DNA of 64,000 nucleotides from contig CANNFR010000004.1 in the NCBI GenBank assembly GCA_947503935.1, positions 1 through 64,000 on the forward strand, written 5' to 3'. Source of the DNA: an uncultured Paracoccaceae bacterium. GTDB lineage: Bacteria > Pseudomonadota > Alphaproteobacteria > Rhodobacterales > Rhodobacteraceae. Position numbers and translations under genes: made by a program. Below are positions 23,976 to 34,317 of this stretch, in pieces. A model generated the notes under the pieces. It was given only the letters and a program-made list of their open reading frames with translations, had not been told where the DNA came from and did not search any database. The stretch's first letter is position 1; every line of letters starts with the position of its first letter.

Positions 23976-24299
23976 ATGAAGTTAAAAGAAATGAACTCTG
24001 CCGCGGACGAAGTCTGCGAATTGATGACCCTCCTGTCGAACAGGAGCCGATTGATGATCCTGTGTCTTCTGACCGAAGGCGAGAAATCTGTCGGCCAACT
24101 GGCCGAGGCAGTCGGTGCCAGGGACACGGCCGTGTCCCAGCAGCTTGCCATCCTTCGGCGGGAACGGATCGTCAAGCCAAGACGCGAAGGGCAGACGATG
24201 TTCTATCGCATCGTCGATCCCAACGTCGCCGAGGTTCTGGAGTTTCTCTACGCGAAATACTGCGGCGCCGCCGCAGAGCAAAAAGGAGAGCAGACATGA
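23976..24299 (+). CDS. ArsR-family regulator, SqrR/BigR-like persulfide sensor
   Basis: The 107-residue protein has an ArsR winged helix (EKSVGQLAEAVGARDTAVSQQLAILRRE, split here as EKSVGQLAEAVGARD near 36-50 and the recognition helix TAVSQQLAILRRE after it). Cys30 and Cys96 are 66 residues apart, the same separation as the Cys41/Cys107 pair that forms a polysulfide bridge in Rhodobacter capsulatus SqrR; Cys14 is a third Cys. No metal-binding CxC of arsenic sensors is present. It overlaps the rhodanese gene by 4 bases and is divergent from the dioxygenase. Confidence 0.88.
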   Translation: MKLKEMNSAADEVCELMTLLSNRSRLMILCLLTEGEKSVGQLAEAVGARDTAVSQQLAILRRERIVKPRREGQTMFYRIVDPNVAEVLEFLYAKYCGAAAEQKGEQT

Positions 24300-24853
24300 C
24301 GCTCAAGAAAATCGACGCCCGGAAGGCAAATGAATTGCTGAAGTCCGGCAAGGCCGTTCTGATCGACGTGCGCGAACCCGACGAGTGGATCAAGGAACAC
24401 GTGCCGGAGGCGCATCTTGTGCCGCTGTCAGGCTTCAACCCGGACGACTTCCCGAAAGATCACGGCAAGATCGCCGTGTTTCACTGCCGCTCCGGCGGTC
24501 GGACCGAAGCCGCCGCGCCACAGATTCTACGCACCGGCTTTCGCGAGGTTTACCAGCTTGAAGGCGGTATCCAAGGCTGGCGCGAAGCGGGCTACAAGGT
24601 GAACGAGACCGCCAAGGCGCCGATCAGCATCATGCGGCAGGTTCAGATCACCGCCGGAAGCCTCGTGCTCCTCGGCATTGTTCTGGCCGTGCTGGTCGAC
24701 CCCTGGTTTGCCGCACTCAGCGCCTTTGTCGGCGCAGGCCTGACGCAGGCCGGCATCACCGGCACCTGCGCTATGGCCAGCATGCTGAAGCATATGCCGT
24801 GGAACCGGGTGATCTCGGGCCAACAGGCGGTGGCCGACCCCGCGCTCATCTGA
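24296..24853 (+). CDS. Rhodanese fused to a membrane domain (YgaP-like)
   Basis: The 185-residue product has an N-terminal rhodanese domain (about 4-105) with active-site loop HCRSGGRT, catalytic Cys64, and a C-terminal DUF2892-type membrane region (about 118-170) with two helices, as in E. coli YgaP. Rhodaneses move sulfane sulfur between persulfides and acceptors. ATGA overlap with the SqrR-like regulator upstream and SulP 11 bases downstream put it in a sulfur-handling operon. The membrane anchor suggests work next to the SulP permease or quinone-linked sulfide oxidation. Confidence 0.92.
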   Translation: MTLKKIDARKANELLKSGKAVLIDVREPDEWIKEHVPEAHLVPLSGFNPDDFPKDHGKIAVFHCRSGGRTEAAAPQILRTGFREVYQLEGGIQGWREAGYKVNETAKAPISIMRQVQITAGSLVLLGIVLAVLVDPWFAALSAFVGAGLTQAGITGTCAMASMLKHMPWNRVISGQQAVADPALI

Positions 24854-24864
24854 GGAGAGGACCC

Positions 24865-26607
24865 ATGTCCACCCAAAGCCTCGGGCGCGTATTGCCCATT
24901 CTCGATTGGCTACCCGGCTATGGTCGCACGGCGCTGGCCAGCGACAGCATGGCCGGGCTGATCGTGGCGATCATGCTGGTGCCGCAGGGCATGGCCTATG
25001 CGCTGCTTGCCGGTCTGCCGCCCGAGGTGGGGCTTTATTCGAGTATTGTGCCCTTGGTCTTCTACGGCCTGCTCGGCTCCAGCCGGGCGCTCGCCGTGGG
25101 GCCGGTGGCCATCGTGTCGCTTATGGTGGCGACGACGCTCGGCGAAATCGCCCAGGCGGGGAGCGCAGGCTACCTGGCCGGTGCGGTCTTGCTGGCGTTC
25201 CTCAGCGGCGCGATCCTTCTCGGGATGGGCGTCGCACGGCTTGGCTTTCTCGTGAACTTCCTGAGCCATCCCGTGATCTCGGGGTTTTCAAGTGCCGCCG
25301 CGCTGGTCATCGGGTTCTCCCAGCTCAAACACCTGCTCGGCTTCGACATTCCGCGCAGCCACCTGATCACCGAGACCATCGCCCACGCCGCGACACATGT
25401 CGGACAGATCAACCCAGCGACGTTTGTGATCGCAGCGGCGTCATTTGGAATACTTCTGTCGTTCAAGTCGCGCGTTGCGCCCCTGCTCAGGTCATTCGGC
25501 CTAAGCGCAGAGGCCGCCGACGCCATCGCCAAGGCGGGTCCGTTGGTGGCAGTCCTCTTGACGACCGTCGCGGTCTGGCTTTTCGCCCTGAACCAGACGG
25601 CAGGTGTCAGCATCGTCGCCGAAATTCCGGCCGGTCTGCCGCCGTTCACCGTTCCGACCTTCGATCTTGCGTTAATCGAACAATTGTTGCCTGCTGCCGC
25701 GCTGATCGCGGTGGTCGGCTTCCTTGAAAGCGTCTCGGTGGCAAAATCGCTTGCCTCCAAACGCCGCCAGAAAATCAACGCAAACCAGGAGCTGATCGCA
25801 CTGGGTGCCGCCAACATCGGCGCATCCGTCACTGGTGGCTATCCTGTGACCGGCGGCTTCAGCCGCTCGCTCGTCAATTTCACGGCTGGCGCCGTGACGC
25901 CGATGGCGTCGATCATCACCGCCGGTTTGATCGCGCTGACCGTGCTTTTCCTGACGCCGCTTCTTTACTTTCTTCCCAAGGCGACACTCGCGGCGATCAT
26001 CGTTGTCGCGGTGGTGAACCTGATCGACCTGAAAACGCTTCGCCATGCCTGGGGTTACGACAAGGCCGATGCGGCCTCTCTCATCGCGACGTTCCTCGCC
26101 GTGCTGACCCTTGGTGTCGAAATCGGCATCGTCGCCGGGGCGGCGCTTTCCATCGCGCTCTACCTCTGGCGGACCAGCCGCCCGCACATGGCGGTCGTCG
26201 GGCGTGTTGGAGAAACCGAACACTATCGGAATGTTCTGCGCCACGAGGTTCAAACCGATCCCAAGGTGCTGATGGTCCGCGTGGACGAAAGCCTCTATTT
26301 CGCCAACACCGCCTATCTGGAGGATCAGCTTCTCGCTCGGATCGCCGACAAGCCGGACATTGATCACCTTGTTCTGATCATGAGCGCCGTCAACTTCATC
26401 GATGCCAGCGCTCTGGATACATTGGAGACATTGGCCGAGAGACTGCACGATGCCGGCGTGACCTTGCATTTCGCTGAAGTGAAAGGCCCTGTGATGGACC
26501 GGCTCGATCGCGTGGGTTTCGCGGAAAACCCACTGTTCGGTCAGGTTTTTCTAAGCACGCACGCGGCGGAACGCGCACTCGTGGGGGGACAAGACACTCC
26601 GGGTTGA
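24865..26607 (+). CDS. SulP-family anion permease with STAS domain
   Basis: The 580-residue product has 11-14 helices and the SulP signature near the N-terminus (DSMAGLIVAIMLVPQGMAYA, about 23-42), then a cytosolic STAS domain (about 440-560) containing IMSAVNFIDASALDTLE. GAGGAGAGG precedes ATG 24865. SulP proteins move sulfate, bicarbonate or dicarboxylates. In this operon with an SqrR-like regulator and rhodanese a sulfate/sulfite role is the likeliest, with bicarbonate (given the nearby carbonic anhydrase) as the alternative. Confidence 0.92.
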   Translation: MSTQSLGRVLPILDWLPGYGRTALASDSMAGLIVAIMLVPQGMAYALLAGLPPEVGLYSSIVPLVFYGLLGSSRALAVGPVAIVSLMVATTLGEIAQAGSAGYLAGAVLLAFLSGAILLGMGVARLGFLVNFLSHPVISGFSSAAALVIGFSQLKHLLGFDIPRSHLITETIAHAATHVGQINPATFVIAAASFGILLSFKSRVAPLLRSFGLSAEAADAIAKAGPLVAVLLTTVAVWLFALNQTAGVSIVAEIPAGLPPFTVPTFDLALIEQLLPAAALIAVVGFLESVSVAKSLASKRRQKINANQELIALGAANIGASVTGGYPVTGGFSRSLVNFTAGAVTPMASIITAGLIALTVLFLTPLLYFLPKATLAAIIVVAVVNLIDLKTLRHAWGYDKADAASLIATFLAVLTLGVEIGIVAGAALSIALYLWRTSRPHMAVVGRVGETEHYRNVLRHEVQTDPKVLMVRVDESLYFANTAYLEDQLLARIADKPDIDHLVLIMSAVNFIDASALDTLETLAERLHDAGVTLHFAEVKGPVMDRLDRVGFAENPLFGQVFLSTHAAERALVGGQDTPG

Positions 26608-26669
26608 GGGATTGCAATTGGAACACGCAGGCCCGGTCGCATAATGCGTTCACCAAACGAGCGCGACCG

Positions 26670-27190
26670 ATGTCCGAGATCCTCACCATCACGCTGAACC
26701 CTGCGCTGGACTTCGCCGCGGCAGTCCCGCGGATCGTCGCGAACGAGAAGCTTTATTGTGGGCCGGCACGGGTCGATCCGGGCGGCGGCGGCGTGAACGT
26801 GGCCCGGCTCATCGGCAAGTTCGGCAGTGAGGCGGTGGCACTTGTCGTCACAGGTGGGGCGATCGGACAAAGGCTGCTCGACCTCCTGTCGGCCGAGGGG
26901 GGCGTGCGCCTCGTTCCGTTCGAAGTGGTAGGTGAAACCCGGTTCAGCTTCGCGGTGACCGATGCTGACACCCGTGATCAACTTCGTTTCAGCCTGCCGG
27001 GAGAACCGCTGACGGCCGCCGAACGCACAAAACTGCTCGCGGCGATCTAGAACGTTGTTCTACAGGACGGTTTCGTCGTGCTGAGCGACGGCTTCGCGCC
27101 TGGATTGCCCGATGATTTCCCTCAGCGCATACAAAGCGAGATCCAGTCAAGGACCGAGTGTCTGGTCGTCGACACGCCCAAAGCCCCGCA
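26670..27190 (+). pseudogene. Broken PfkB/1-phosphofructokinase-like gene
   Basis: From ATG 26670 the product starts with the PfkB N-terminus (LTITLNPALDFAA) and the GG motif DPGGGGVNVARLIGKFG, but ends at TAG 27048-27050 after 126 residues. The same frame then continues with DGFVVLSDGFAPGLPDDF, the expected next part of a 1-phosphofructokinase. After about 27190 the similarity ends, so the ATP-binding C-terminal half is missing. It is a remnant with a nonsense codon and a 3-prime deletion. Bases 27191-27378 hold nothing else recognisable. Confidence 0.8.
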
Positions 27191-27378
27191 TCATAATTTG
27201 ATTACTACGCCGATTGCGCCTCTGTTCTTGCTCCGCGTTGATCAGAAGGAAGCAGCATGGGTGGCGCATCATGCGATGGACACTTTGTCGGATACTCGTG
27301 GTTCTGGTTCCGATTGTCCGGCCGCATTATCCCGAGTCGCGCTTACATCGGCACCCTTCACACCGCCCCGAAGTGAGA

Positions 27379-27392
27379 TTGACACCGGTCAA
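27379..27392. promoter_or_regulatory. FNR/FixK-type box (TTGACACCGGTCAA)
   Basis: Perfect palindrome of the TTGAC-N4-GTCAA form, 55 bases before ATG 27448 of the helix-hairpin-helix gene; the spacing matches other boxes here and supports that start. Confidence 0.7.
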
Positions 27393-27447
27393 TTTCCGTT
27401 CCAGCGGAACAGTTATGCTCTCGGCAGCAACAAGTCCGAAGGCTGCC

Positions 27448-28343
27448 ATGCCGAGTCAATCCAAGGAAATTGCCGGCCGTTCAAAGGTCGAGAACCTGTT
27501 CATCGCCGAGAAACTGGCCGAGGTGGCTGATCTCCTTGCGGGGCAGGGCACCGATCCGTTTCGTATTCGCGCATATCGCGAAGCGGCCGAATTCGTCGGT
27601 AGGATGCCGGACGAAGCTCGGGCTGTCTTCGGAGCCAAGGCTTTGCCGGCTCTTGTCGAACTTCCAACGATTGGAGAGTCGATTGCAGGTGCGATCGTGG
27701 AGATATTGCAGACCGGCGATCTGGGGATGATCCAACGCCTCAGGGGTGAGATCCATCCCAAACCGGTCCTGCGAACCGTCCCGACGATCGGCCCGGAACT
27801 TGCGCGCAGAATTCACGCGGATCTTGGGGGCGAAACCTTGGAGGGCCTGCAAGTGGCCGCCTATGATGGTCGGCTGGAAGGGCTGTCCGGCTTCGGTCCG
27901 AGGCGGCTTCGCAGCATCCGGCATTCACTGTCCGGATTGCTGGCCCACCGTCGTGTCGCACACCCCAACTGTAAGATTCCGGCACCATCGATTGACGCGA
28001 TCCTGGACGTCGACAGCGAATACCGGTGCCGCGATGCGCAACACGATCTTCCAAGAATCGCACCGCGCCGCTTCAATCCGATGGACACCGCTTTGCTTCC
28101 ATATTCCTTACCAAGCGCAGCCCATGGCGACCCACCGCGCTATACTCGAACACACCCAATGCAAATCGACTCAACCGGACGCGGGACGAGGGTGTCGTTC
28201 ATTTGGAGAAGGACGGAAACGCCGAGGGTCAATATACGACCGTCTCCGAGGCGCGCGGCCCGTTCAAGGGCAGACGTGTCGTGGGCGGCCATGAGCCGAA
28301 CCATCCTTTCCGGTACAACAGAAACGAGGACATCAAAACATGA
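27448..28343 (+). pseudogene. Frameshifted helix-hairpin-helix (PolX-like) gene
   Basis: The first part (27448 to about 28085) encodes a PolX-type N-terminal domain: EKLAEVADLLAGQGTDPFRIR and two HhH motifs (LPTIGESIAGAI and VPTIGPELARRI), then LPRIAPRRFNP. The family's C-terminal part, WRPTALYSNTPNANRLNRTR and GPFKGRRVVGG, continues in another frame up to TGA 28343. One frameshift at about 28082-28095 joins the two. The intact family has about 300 residues and usually lies in this type of stress cluster. The real stop overlaps the next ATG by 4 bases. A single-base sequencing error could also explain it. Confidence 0.75.
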
Positions 28344-28780
28344 AACAAAAGAAGACTTGGGTGATCGTCGCCAATGGAGAAACAGCACGCCTGTTCGACC
28401 TTCCAGCGCGCCACATGCCGCTTGTGCCGCTTGATGATCACGTCTGGGCTGCGCCAGAGATCAACGATTATGCCGACAATCAGGGCATGTCTCATTCTAG
28501 CGCCGGTTCTTCGCAGCGGCGCATGTCACCGCGCACGGACCCGGAGGAGCTTGCACTCGACGCTTTTGCACGGGAGATCGGGGACAAGCTTTCGGCTGCC
28601 CTCAAAAGGGGAGACTACGAACGTCTGGTAATCGCCGCTGCGCCGAAGTTAATGGGCTTCTTGCGGGAACACCTCGATTCTGCCGTGAAAGCGACGGTCT
28701 GGGTTGAGATCGACAAGGATTTTGCTCAACTGCCCCTGGAAAAACTGGGAAAGGTGCTTGAGCCGCAACTTACCACCTAG
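28340..28780 (+). CDS. Host-attachment-type protein (BaeRF-like)
   Basis: The 146-residue product has the pattern of the family annotated as host attachment protein: TWVIVANGETARLFDL at the start, a variable middle with DPEELALDAFAREIGDKLSAAL, and ERLVIAAAPKLMGFLREHL near the end. The family resembles eRF1/baeRF-type folds. The name comes from one plant-microbe study and does not establish function; it recurs in anaerobic-stress clusters with Usp proteins. It is coupled by ATGA to the upstream helix-hairpin-helix gene and is convergent with the ACP gene (11 bases between stops). Confidence 0.82.
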   Translation: MKQKKTWVIVANGETARLFDLPARHMPLVPLDDHVWAAPEINDYADNQGMSHSSAGSSQRRMSPRTDPEELALDAFAREIGDKLSAALKRGDYERLVIAAAPKLMGFLREHLDSAVKATVWVEIDKDFAQLPLEKLGKVLEPQLTT

Positions 28781-28791
28781 CTTCGTGAACG

Positions 28792-29031
28792 TCAGGGACG
28801 TCTATCCCCAAGATACTTCGCGAGGTCGTCGAAACTTTGCATTTGCGGATAGTCGGCTTCGGGCATCGGGATGTTGAAGCGTTTGCCGAGAGCGGTCACG
28901 AGATTGAGGAAATCCATCGAGTCGATGTCGAACTCCTCCCGCAGATCGGCGCTGCGATCAATGTCGGTCAACGCCACGTCGGGCGCGATCTTGTGAAGCT
29001 CTTCGGTAAGGGCGGATTCCGTGTCGGTCAT
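28792..29031 (-). CDS. Acyl carrier protein
   Basis: The 79-residue acidic protein has the phosphopantetheine site DIDSMDFL with Ser38. It is not the housekeeping AcpP, which carries DSLD and lies among fatty-acid genes. It overlaps the E2 acyltransferase gene by 4 bases and is the last gene of the acs-E1-E2-ACP unit. It would carry an acyl group as a thioester; with an acyltransferase and an acyl-CoA ligase next to it, acetyl is a plausible cargo. No phosphopantetheinyl transferase is nearby. Confidence 0.88.
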   Translation of the reverse strand: MTDTESALTEELHKIAPDVALTDIDRSADLREEFDIDSMDFLNLVTALGKRFNIPMPEADYPQMQSFDDLAKYLGDRRP

Positions 29032-30392
29032 AGGTCCTCCGGAGACTGCAGGTGTTTGTCGATGGCGCGCAGAAACAAGGCGCCCCGATGGCCGTCACTC
29101 ACGCGATGGTCGGCGGCGAGCGTGAACGTCGCCATCTTGCGGGCGACCAATTCACCATCGACAACGGCGGGGTGCGTGCGCGCGGCGCCCATCCCCACAA
29201 TCGCGACTTGCGGCGGATAGATGACGCCGAAGACCGCGTCGGTACCGCGATCGCCCAAGCTGGTCAGTGTGATGGTCGCATCAGATAGCTCGCGGGCACG
29301 AAAACGCCCCGTTCTGACACGGGCGGTCAGGTCACGCAGGTTCCGCATCAGGTCGTTCAGGCTCTGATCGCCCGCATCGAACAAAGCCGGGGCAACAAGG
29401 CCACCGGAGCGGATATTGATGGCAAATCCAAGATGCACGGCTTCTGACGGCTGAAAACGTCCGTCAGTGTAGTGCCCGTTGAATTCCGGAAACTTCGAGA
29501 TCGTGGAGGCTACGGCCTTAGCGCAGAGGGCACCGAGCAGCAGGCGATCCGCCGGTTCGCGTTCTGCGTTCTCGGCAATGAGATGTTGCTCTGCCAGCGT
29601 CAGATCGATGTCATGCGACAGGTAGTAATGTGGAATTTCCCTTTTCGAACGTGCCATTGCGGCGGCAATTGCGGTTCTGAAGTCGGTTGATACGGTGCGA
29701 GGTTTCGGCAATTCGATCGTTTCGATGTCGCGGCGCGTAATCGGTTCTTTCAGATCAGATGCAAGTGTTGTCACATCAATCCCGCGGGCGGCAGCAAGCC
29801 GTCTAGCAGCCGGTGTAATCCGTCGCCTGGTCTGTGATGACAGACCTTCTTCGTACGGTTCGATCTCGGGTGGCACATCGGGTTCGACAGGGGAGGGTGG
29901 CGGACATTCCTCGGGGGGGGCTGTGGGCCTCGGCTCTGAGGGTTCCGGCACTTCAGACGGCCGCGGCGTGATTTCCGGGTCGGCGGGCTCTGGCTGGATC
30001 GGCTCGATCTCGGGTGGCAAGGGCACGATTTCGGGCGGCGCCGTTGGCTCGGTGGGAACGTATGGTTCCGTTTCGGGAGGGATCGGCACCGTCTCCGGTG
30101 GGGCGGGTTGCGGCTTTGTCGGGGTCGGCTCCTTGGGGTCCGATAGGGCGTCCTCACCGGCGCCCCGGATGACGGCAAGCGGGGCGCCGACAGGCACCGT
30201 CTGGCCGATCTTCGCCACCCAGTGGTCGAACGTGCCGTCTTCGAAAACCTCGATCTCGATCACACCTTTCTGAGTTTCCACCGCTCCTATGACATCGCCG
30301 GATTGCAGCGTGTCGCCCGGTGACACCACCTGTTCAACGAGGGTCCCAGCCTCCATGTCCGAGCCGAGCGATGGCATCCTGAACTCCTTCAT
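29028..30392 (-). CDS. Dihydrolipoamide acyltransferase (E2)
   Basis: The 454-residue protein has a lipoyl domain (1-75; lipoyl Lys42 in [10 protein letters not shown]), a very Pro/Glu-rich linker (about 88-190), an E3-binding domain (about 197-230, [16 protein letters not shown]) and the catalytic domain ending in [18 protein letters not shown] with the active-site DHRxxDG. It transfers the acyl group made by E1 to CoA. ATGA overlaps join it to E1 and ACP. No E3 (dihydrolipoamide dehydrogenase) gene is in the cluster, so the general E3 must serve, or the acyl goes to a different acceptor. Confidence 0.93.
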   Translation of the reverse strand: MKEFRMPSLGSDMEAGTLVEQVVSPGDTLQSGDVIGAVETQKGVIEIEVFEDGTFDHWVAKIGQTVPVGAPLAVIRGAGEDALSDPKEPTPTKPQPAPPETVPIPPETEPYVPTEPTAPPEIVPLPPEIEPIQPEPADPEITPRPSEVPEPSEPRPTAPPEECPPPSPVEPDVPPEIEPYEEGLSSQTRRRITPAARRLAAARGIDVTTLASDLKEPITRRDIETIELPKPRTVSTDFRTAIAAAMARSKREIPHYYLSHDIDLTLAEQHLIAENAEREPADRLLLGALCAKAVASTISKFPEFNGHYTDGRFQPSEAVHLGFAINIRSGGLVAPALFDAGDQSLNDLMRNLRDLTARVRTGRFRARELSDATITLTSLGDRGTDAVFGVIYPPQVAIVGMGAARTHPAVVDGELVARKMATFTLAADHRVSDGHRGALFLRAIDKHLQSPEDL

Positions 30393-32398
30393 GGCTTAGC
30401 ATCAACGAGGCGCCGTGCAGCCTCGATGATCTTGTCTGTCTGCGGGATGGCGGCCTGTTCGAGGTGCCGCGGATATGGGATCGGGACTTCTTCGCTGCAA
30501 ACCCGTGCAAGCGGCGCATCAAGCTCGAAGAACACATCTTCGGCGAAGCGCATTCCGATCTCTGCGGCGAGGCTCCCGCTGCGCCATCCCTCATCCACCA
30601 TCAATGCGCGCCGGGTTTTGGTTACCGATGAATAGATCGTTTCCATGTCGAGGGGGCGCAAGGCTCTCAGGTCGATGACATCCGCGCTGATCTGATGTTC
30701 CTGCCAGAGCCTCTCGGCAGCGATCACCGTCTTCTGAAGCGATCCGCCATAGGTGATGAGGGAAATGTCGTCACCAACATGCCGGAGCATGGCACGGTCG
30801 ATGTCCACCGGGCCGGCGTTATCGGCCAAGGATCCTTCCATATTGTAGAGCATGACGTTCTCGAAGATCAGCACCGGGTCCGGGTCTTCAAGGGCGGTCC
30901 AAAGCATGCCGCGGGCATCCTCGACGGTTGCGGGTGTCAGCACGCGCAGGCCAGGGATGTGCGCGTACCATCCTTCCAGACTATGCGAATGCTGCGCCGC
31001 CAGTTGCTTGCCTGCTCCTGTTGCCATGCGGATCACCAGCGGCACGCCGAACTGGTTGTTGGACATGTGCCTCAGCGTTGCAGCGGTGTTCAGAATCTGA
31101 TCCAGCGCCAGCAGTGAGAAATTGACGGTCATGAGCTCGACAATCGGACGCAACCCGGCGAGCGCGGCCCCGATGCCTGCGCCGGTAAAGCCGGATTCCG
31201 AGAGTGGCGTGTCGCGAATACGATCCGGGCCGAACTTGTCCAGGAGGCCCATGCTCACGGCATAGCAGCCGCCGTAGTGTCCAACATCCTCGCCCATCAG
31301 GAACACGCGCGGATCGTCAGTCATCGCCGCGTCGATGGCTTCCCGGATTGCGTCGCGGTATGTCACGACGCGCATTTTCTTCGGTTCGGCGGGTGGCGGC
31401 GGTGCGGGAGGTCGGTCAGGCGAGGTGACATATCTGGTCAGAAACTCGACCGGTTCGTCATTGCCGGATTCCGCGAAGGCGACAGCTGCGTCGATCTCGG
31501 TATCAACTTCCGCCGTCAGATCATCGATTTCGAGCTTACGTAGAAGACCATTTTCCGTCAGCCAGTTCTGGAACCTTACGACCGGTCCTTTTTCGCGCCA
31601 TTCTGCAACCTCGTCCTTTGACCTATAGAGTTGCGCGTCGAACATGGAATGCGGCCGGAAGCGATAGGTCTTGCATTCAAGGAAGTAGGGCGCACCGGTC
31701 TCGGCAACTCTTGCGAGGGCCTTGCGGGCGGCCGCCTCCACCGCCACGACGTCCATCCCGTCGACCGACACAGCTTCCAAACCATAAGAGGCCGCTTTCG
31801 CCGTGATATCAGTTTCACTTTCGGTCAGGTCGAGCGCCGATCCCATGGCATAGCCGTTGTTTTCACAAACGAACAACACCGGCAGCCGCCAGAGCGCGGC
31901 GAGGTTCATGCTTTCGTGGAACTCGCCTTCCGCGACCGCACCTTCCCCGAAAAAACAGGCGGTCACCAGACCGCTTTCCTCCATCCGGTCGGCCAGTCCA
32001 AGCCCCACAGCCATCGGCAAGCCACCCCCCACAATGGCATTTCCGCCGTAGAAATTGTGTTCCCGGCTGAAGAGGTGCATCGACCCGCCGCGCCCTCCGG
32101 CGCATCCCTCGGTCTTGCCGTACATCTCGGCCAGCACTTCGCCCATCGGGACACCGCGCGCCAGCGCGTGGCCGTGCTCGCGATACGTCGCAACGACCCG
32201 ATCACCTTGCTTCAGAAGCGGTATGATGCCGACCGCGATCGCCTCCTCTCCGTCGTAGAGGTGCAGAAACCCACGAATTTTCTCCTGAGTGTAGAGTTCC
32301 GCACACTTGGCTTCGAACCGGCGGATACGGACCATTTGCTTTAGAAGCGCGCGGACATGCGCGTGATCGAGGCGGGGTTTAACGCTGGTTTCGTTCAT
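30389..32398 (-). CDS. Fused alpha/beta 2-oxo acid dehydrogenase E1 (pyruvate type)
   Basis: The 669-residue protein fuses E1-alpha (about 1-320; [10 protein letters not shown] and the thiamine-diphosphate motif [20 protein letters not shown] with ENNGYAMG) to E1-beta (about 340-665; [34 protein letters not shown]). The alpha-beta pair binds thiamine diphosphate and decarboxylates a 2-oxo acid, by similarity pyruvate or acetoin. Standard E1 genes are separate, so the fusion is a marker of this cluster type. ATGA overlaps with acs and E2. Confidence 0.93.
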   Translation of the reverse strand: MNETSVKPRLDHAHVRALLKQMVRIRRFEAKCAELYTQEKIRGFLHLYDGEEAIAVGIIPLLKQGDRVVATYREHGHALARGVPMGEVLAEMYGKTEGCAGGRGGSMHLFSREHNFYGGNAIVGGGLPMAVGLGLADRMEESGLVTACFFGEGAVAEGEFHESMNLAALWRLPVLFVCENNGYAMGSALDLTESETDITAKAASYGLEAVSVDGMDVVAVEAAARKALARVAETGAPYFLECKTYRFRPHSMFDAQLYRSKDEVAEWREKGPVVRFQNWLTENGLLRKLEIDDLTAEVDTEIDAAVAFAESGNDEPVEFLTRYVTSPDRPPAPPPPAEPKKMRVVTYRDAIREAIDAAMTDDPRVFLMGEDVGHYGGCYAVSMGLLDKFGPDRIRDTPLSESGFTGAGIGAALAGLRPIVELMTVNFSLLALDQILNTAATLRHMSNNQFGVPLVIRMATGAGKQLAAQHSHSLEGWYAHIPGLRVLTPATVEDARGMLWTALEDPDPVLIFENVMLYNMEGSLADNAGPVDIDRAMLRHVGDDISLITYGGSLQKTVIAAERLWQEHQISADVIDLRALRPLDMETIYSSVTKTRRALMVDEGWRSGSLAAEIGMRFAEDVFFELDAPLARVCSEEVPIPYPRHLEQAAIPQTDKIIEAARRLVDAKP

Positions 32399-34140
32399 TG
32401 CTCATCACTTTCCAGAGTTGAGATGTCGCCTTCTGGCAGACCCAGTTCCCGCGCCTTCAGGAGCCGTCGCATGATCTTGCCGCTGCGGGTCTTGGGCAGG
32501 TTGGTGCGAAAGGCGATGTCTTTGGGCGCTACCGCAGGACCCAGTTTCTTCCGAGCGTGTCCGATGAGCTCCAGCTTCAGATCTTCCGTCGCCCCGTGCC
32601 CTGACTTCAGCGCGACGTAGGCTTTCACGATCTCGCCCGACGTCTCGTCCGGGACACCGATGACGCCAACCTCGGCGACAGCGGGATGCTCCATCAAGGC
32701 GCTTTCCACCTCGAACGGTCCGATAAGGTGGCCCGCGCTCTTGATCAGGTCGTTGCTGCGACCAACAAACCAGAAATACCCGTCTGCGTCGCGCATCGCG
32801 AGGTCACCGCTCAGGTACCATCCGTCGCGGAAACATTTGGCGTATCGTTCGTCCTCGTGAAGATACGCTCGCATCATCGAGGGCCATCCGGGACGCAAGG
32901 CAAGTTCGCCCATCGCAGATGGTTCGGTGATCTCCCTGACACCGTGTTCCGTGACCTCGACGATCCCCGCATCGATCCCCGGCAGTGGCTTGCCCATGGA
33001 GCCGGCTTTGACATCCATACTGGCGAAATTGGCGATCATGATGCCGCCCGTTTCCGTTTGCCACCAGTTGTCGTGGAAGGGCATCCCGAAGGTTTCGTTC
33101 CCCCAGATGACGGCTTCCGGGTTCAGGGGTTCGCCAACGCTGGCCATAAACCGCAATTTCGGGAAGGTATGCGCGCGCGCCGCGTCTGCGCCTGCCTTCA
33201 TCAGCATCCGGATCGCGGTCGGTGCGGTGTACCAGACATTTACGCCTTCGCGTTCTAGCGACCCGTACCATCGCTCGACGTCGAACTCCGCTTCGTCCAC
33301 GATCATCGTGGTGCGATTGGTGAGCGGCGCGATGATCCCATAGGAGGTTCCGGTGACCCATCCGGGATCGGCCGTGCACCAATAAACGTCGCCCGGGCGC
33401 AGATCCAAGGCGATGCGGCCGGTCATGTTGTGCGTGACGACGGCTTCATGGACGTGCACCACGCCCTTCGGCTTGCCCGTGGTGCCCGACGTGAAGTGCA
33501 AAAGTGCCATGTCCTCGGGGTCCATCGGCGTCGTGTCGAATGCCGGGGAAGCCGTCTCCATCAGGGGGGCGAGGTGCAGCGTTTCGTCGACCTCCCCGTC
33601 AGTCAGGAATATCTCTCGAAGTGCGGGCAGCTTGGCCCGGATGCCTTGCACCTTGCGCTTGTAGAGACGCGTCGACGTGATGAGCGCTGCCGCATCACCG
33701 ATTTCCATCCTCGATTGGATCGGTTCGGGGCCGAAGGCCGAGAAAAGCGGGCAGAACACCGCGCCCGCTTTCATCGTGCCAAGTGCCGCAATGTAGAGCT
33801 CCGACACACGGCCCAACAGCGCGTAGACGCGTTCGCCTTTCTTGATCCCACGCGCTTTCAGAATATTAGCAAACCGGTTCGTGCGGTCTTGCAGTTCGGC
33901 GTAGGTGAAGTCCGTTCCTTCGCCGGACTTCGCGATCCAGCGGAGCGCGATCTGGTCGCCATGCCCGGCCAGCACGTGCCGATCAACGGCAACGTGGGCG
34001 ATGTTGAGTTTCCCGTCGGCAAAAGATGCAATATTGGCTTTCGCATCCTGCCAGGAAAAGTCGGCCCGATAGGCATCGTAATCGGGCATGTTGGCGGCGT
34101 CGCGAACACGAGCGGCTTTTTCAATGGTCGGCAACGGCAT
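32395..34140 (-). CDS. acs: Acetate-CoA ligase (AMP-forming)
   Basis: The 581-residue AMP-forming ligase has the phosphate loop [17 protein letters not shown] (about 218-234), the hinge region [25 protein letters not shown] written as [18 protein letters not shown], and the C-terminal Lys of [12 protein letters not shown] that is a target for acetylation in Acs proteins. It makes acyl-CoA, probably acetyl-CoA. I start at ATG 34140 ([12 protein letters not shown]); the longer ORF to 34206 has no ribosome site. It is somewhat shorter than AcsA of about 650. It overlaps E1 by 4 bases. Confidence 0.85.
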   Translation of the reverse strand: MPLPTIEKAARVRDAANMPDYDAYRADFSWQDAKANIASFADGKLNIAHVAVDRHVLAGHGDQIALRWIAKSGEGTDFTYAELQDRTNRFANILKARGIKKGERVYALLGRVSELYIAALGTMKAGAVFCPLFSAFGPEPIQSRMEIGDAAALITSTRLYKRKVQGIRAKLPALREIFLTDGEVDETLHLAPLMETASPAFDTTPMDPEDMALLHFTSGTTGKPKGVVHVHEAVVTHNMTGRIALDLRPGDVYWCTADPGWVTGTSYGIIAPLTNRTTMIVDEAEFDVERWYGSLEREGVNVWYTAPTAIRMLMKAGADAARAHTFPKLRFMASVGEPLNPEAVIWGNETFGMPFHDNWWQTETGGIMIANFASMDVKAGSMGKPLPGIDAGIVEVTEHGVREITEPSAMGELALRPGWPSMMRAYLHEDERYAKCFRDGWYLSGDLAMRDADGYFWFVGRSNDLIKSAGHLIGPFEVESALMEHPAVAEVGVIGVPDETSGEIVKAYVALKSGHGATEDLKLELIGHARKKLGPAVAPKDIAFRTNLPKTRSGKIMRRLLKARELGLPEGDISTLESDEQ

Positions 34141-34199
34141 CTGCGGGGTCCCGTAAGCTATGCGACTGTGGGAGTCTAACAGAGCACCGCCGGGCCAGG

Positions 34200-34213
34200 A
34201 TGACATACGTCAA
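34200..34213. promoter_or_regulatory. Near-consensus FNR-type box upstream of acs (one mismatch)
   Basis: On the minus strand it reads TTGACGTATGTCAT, one base from TTGA-N6-TCAA. It lies 60 bases before ATG 34140, in the gap between phaC and acs, suggesting a second promoter inside the cluster. Confidence 0.45.
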
Positions 34214-34317
34214 TGTGGGTTATGTCTTGGTTTGGCGATCTGGTGAGGTATCCACACCCGGGTTGCGCACCGGCGTCGTTCGCAGAACGCCGCTGCATTC
34301 ATTGCGCCCCCGCACTC

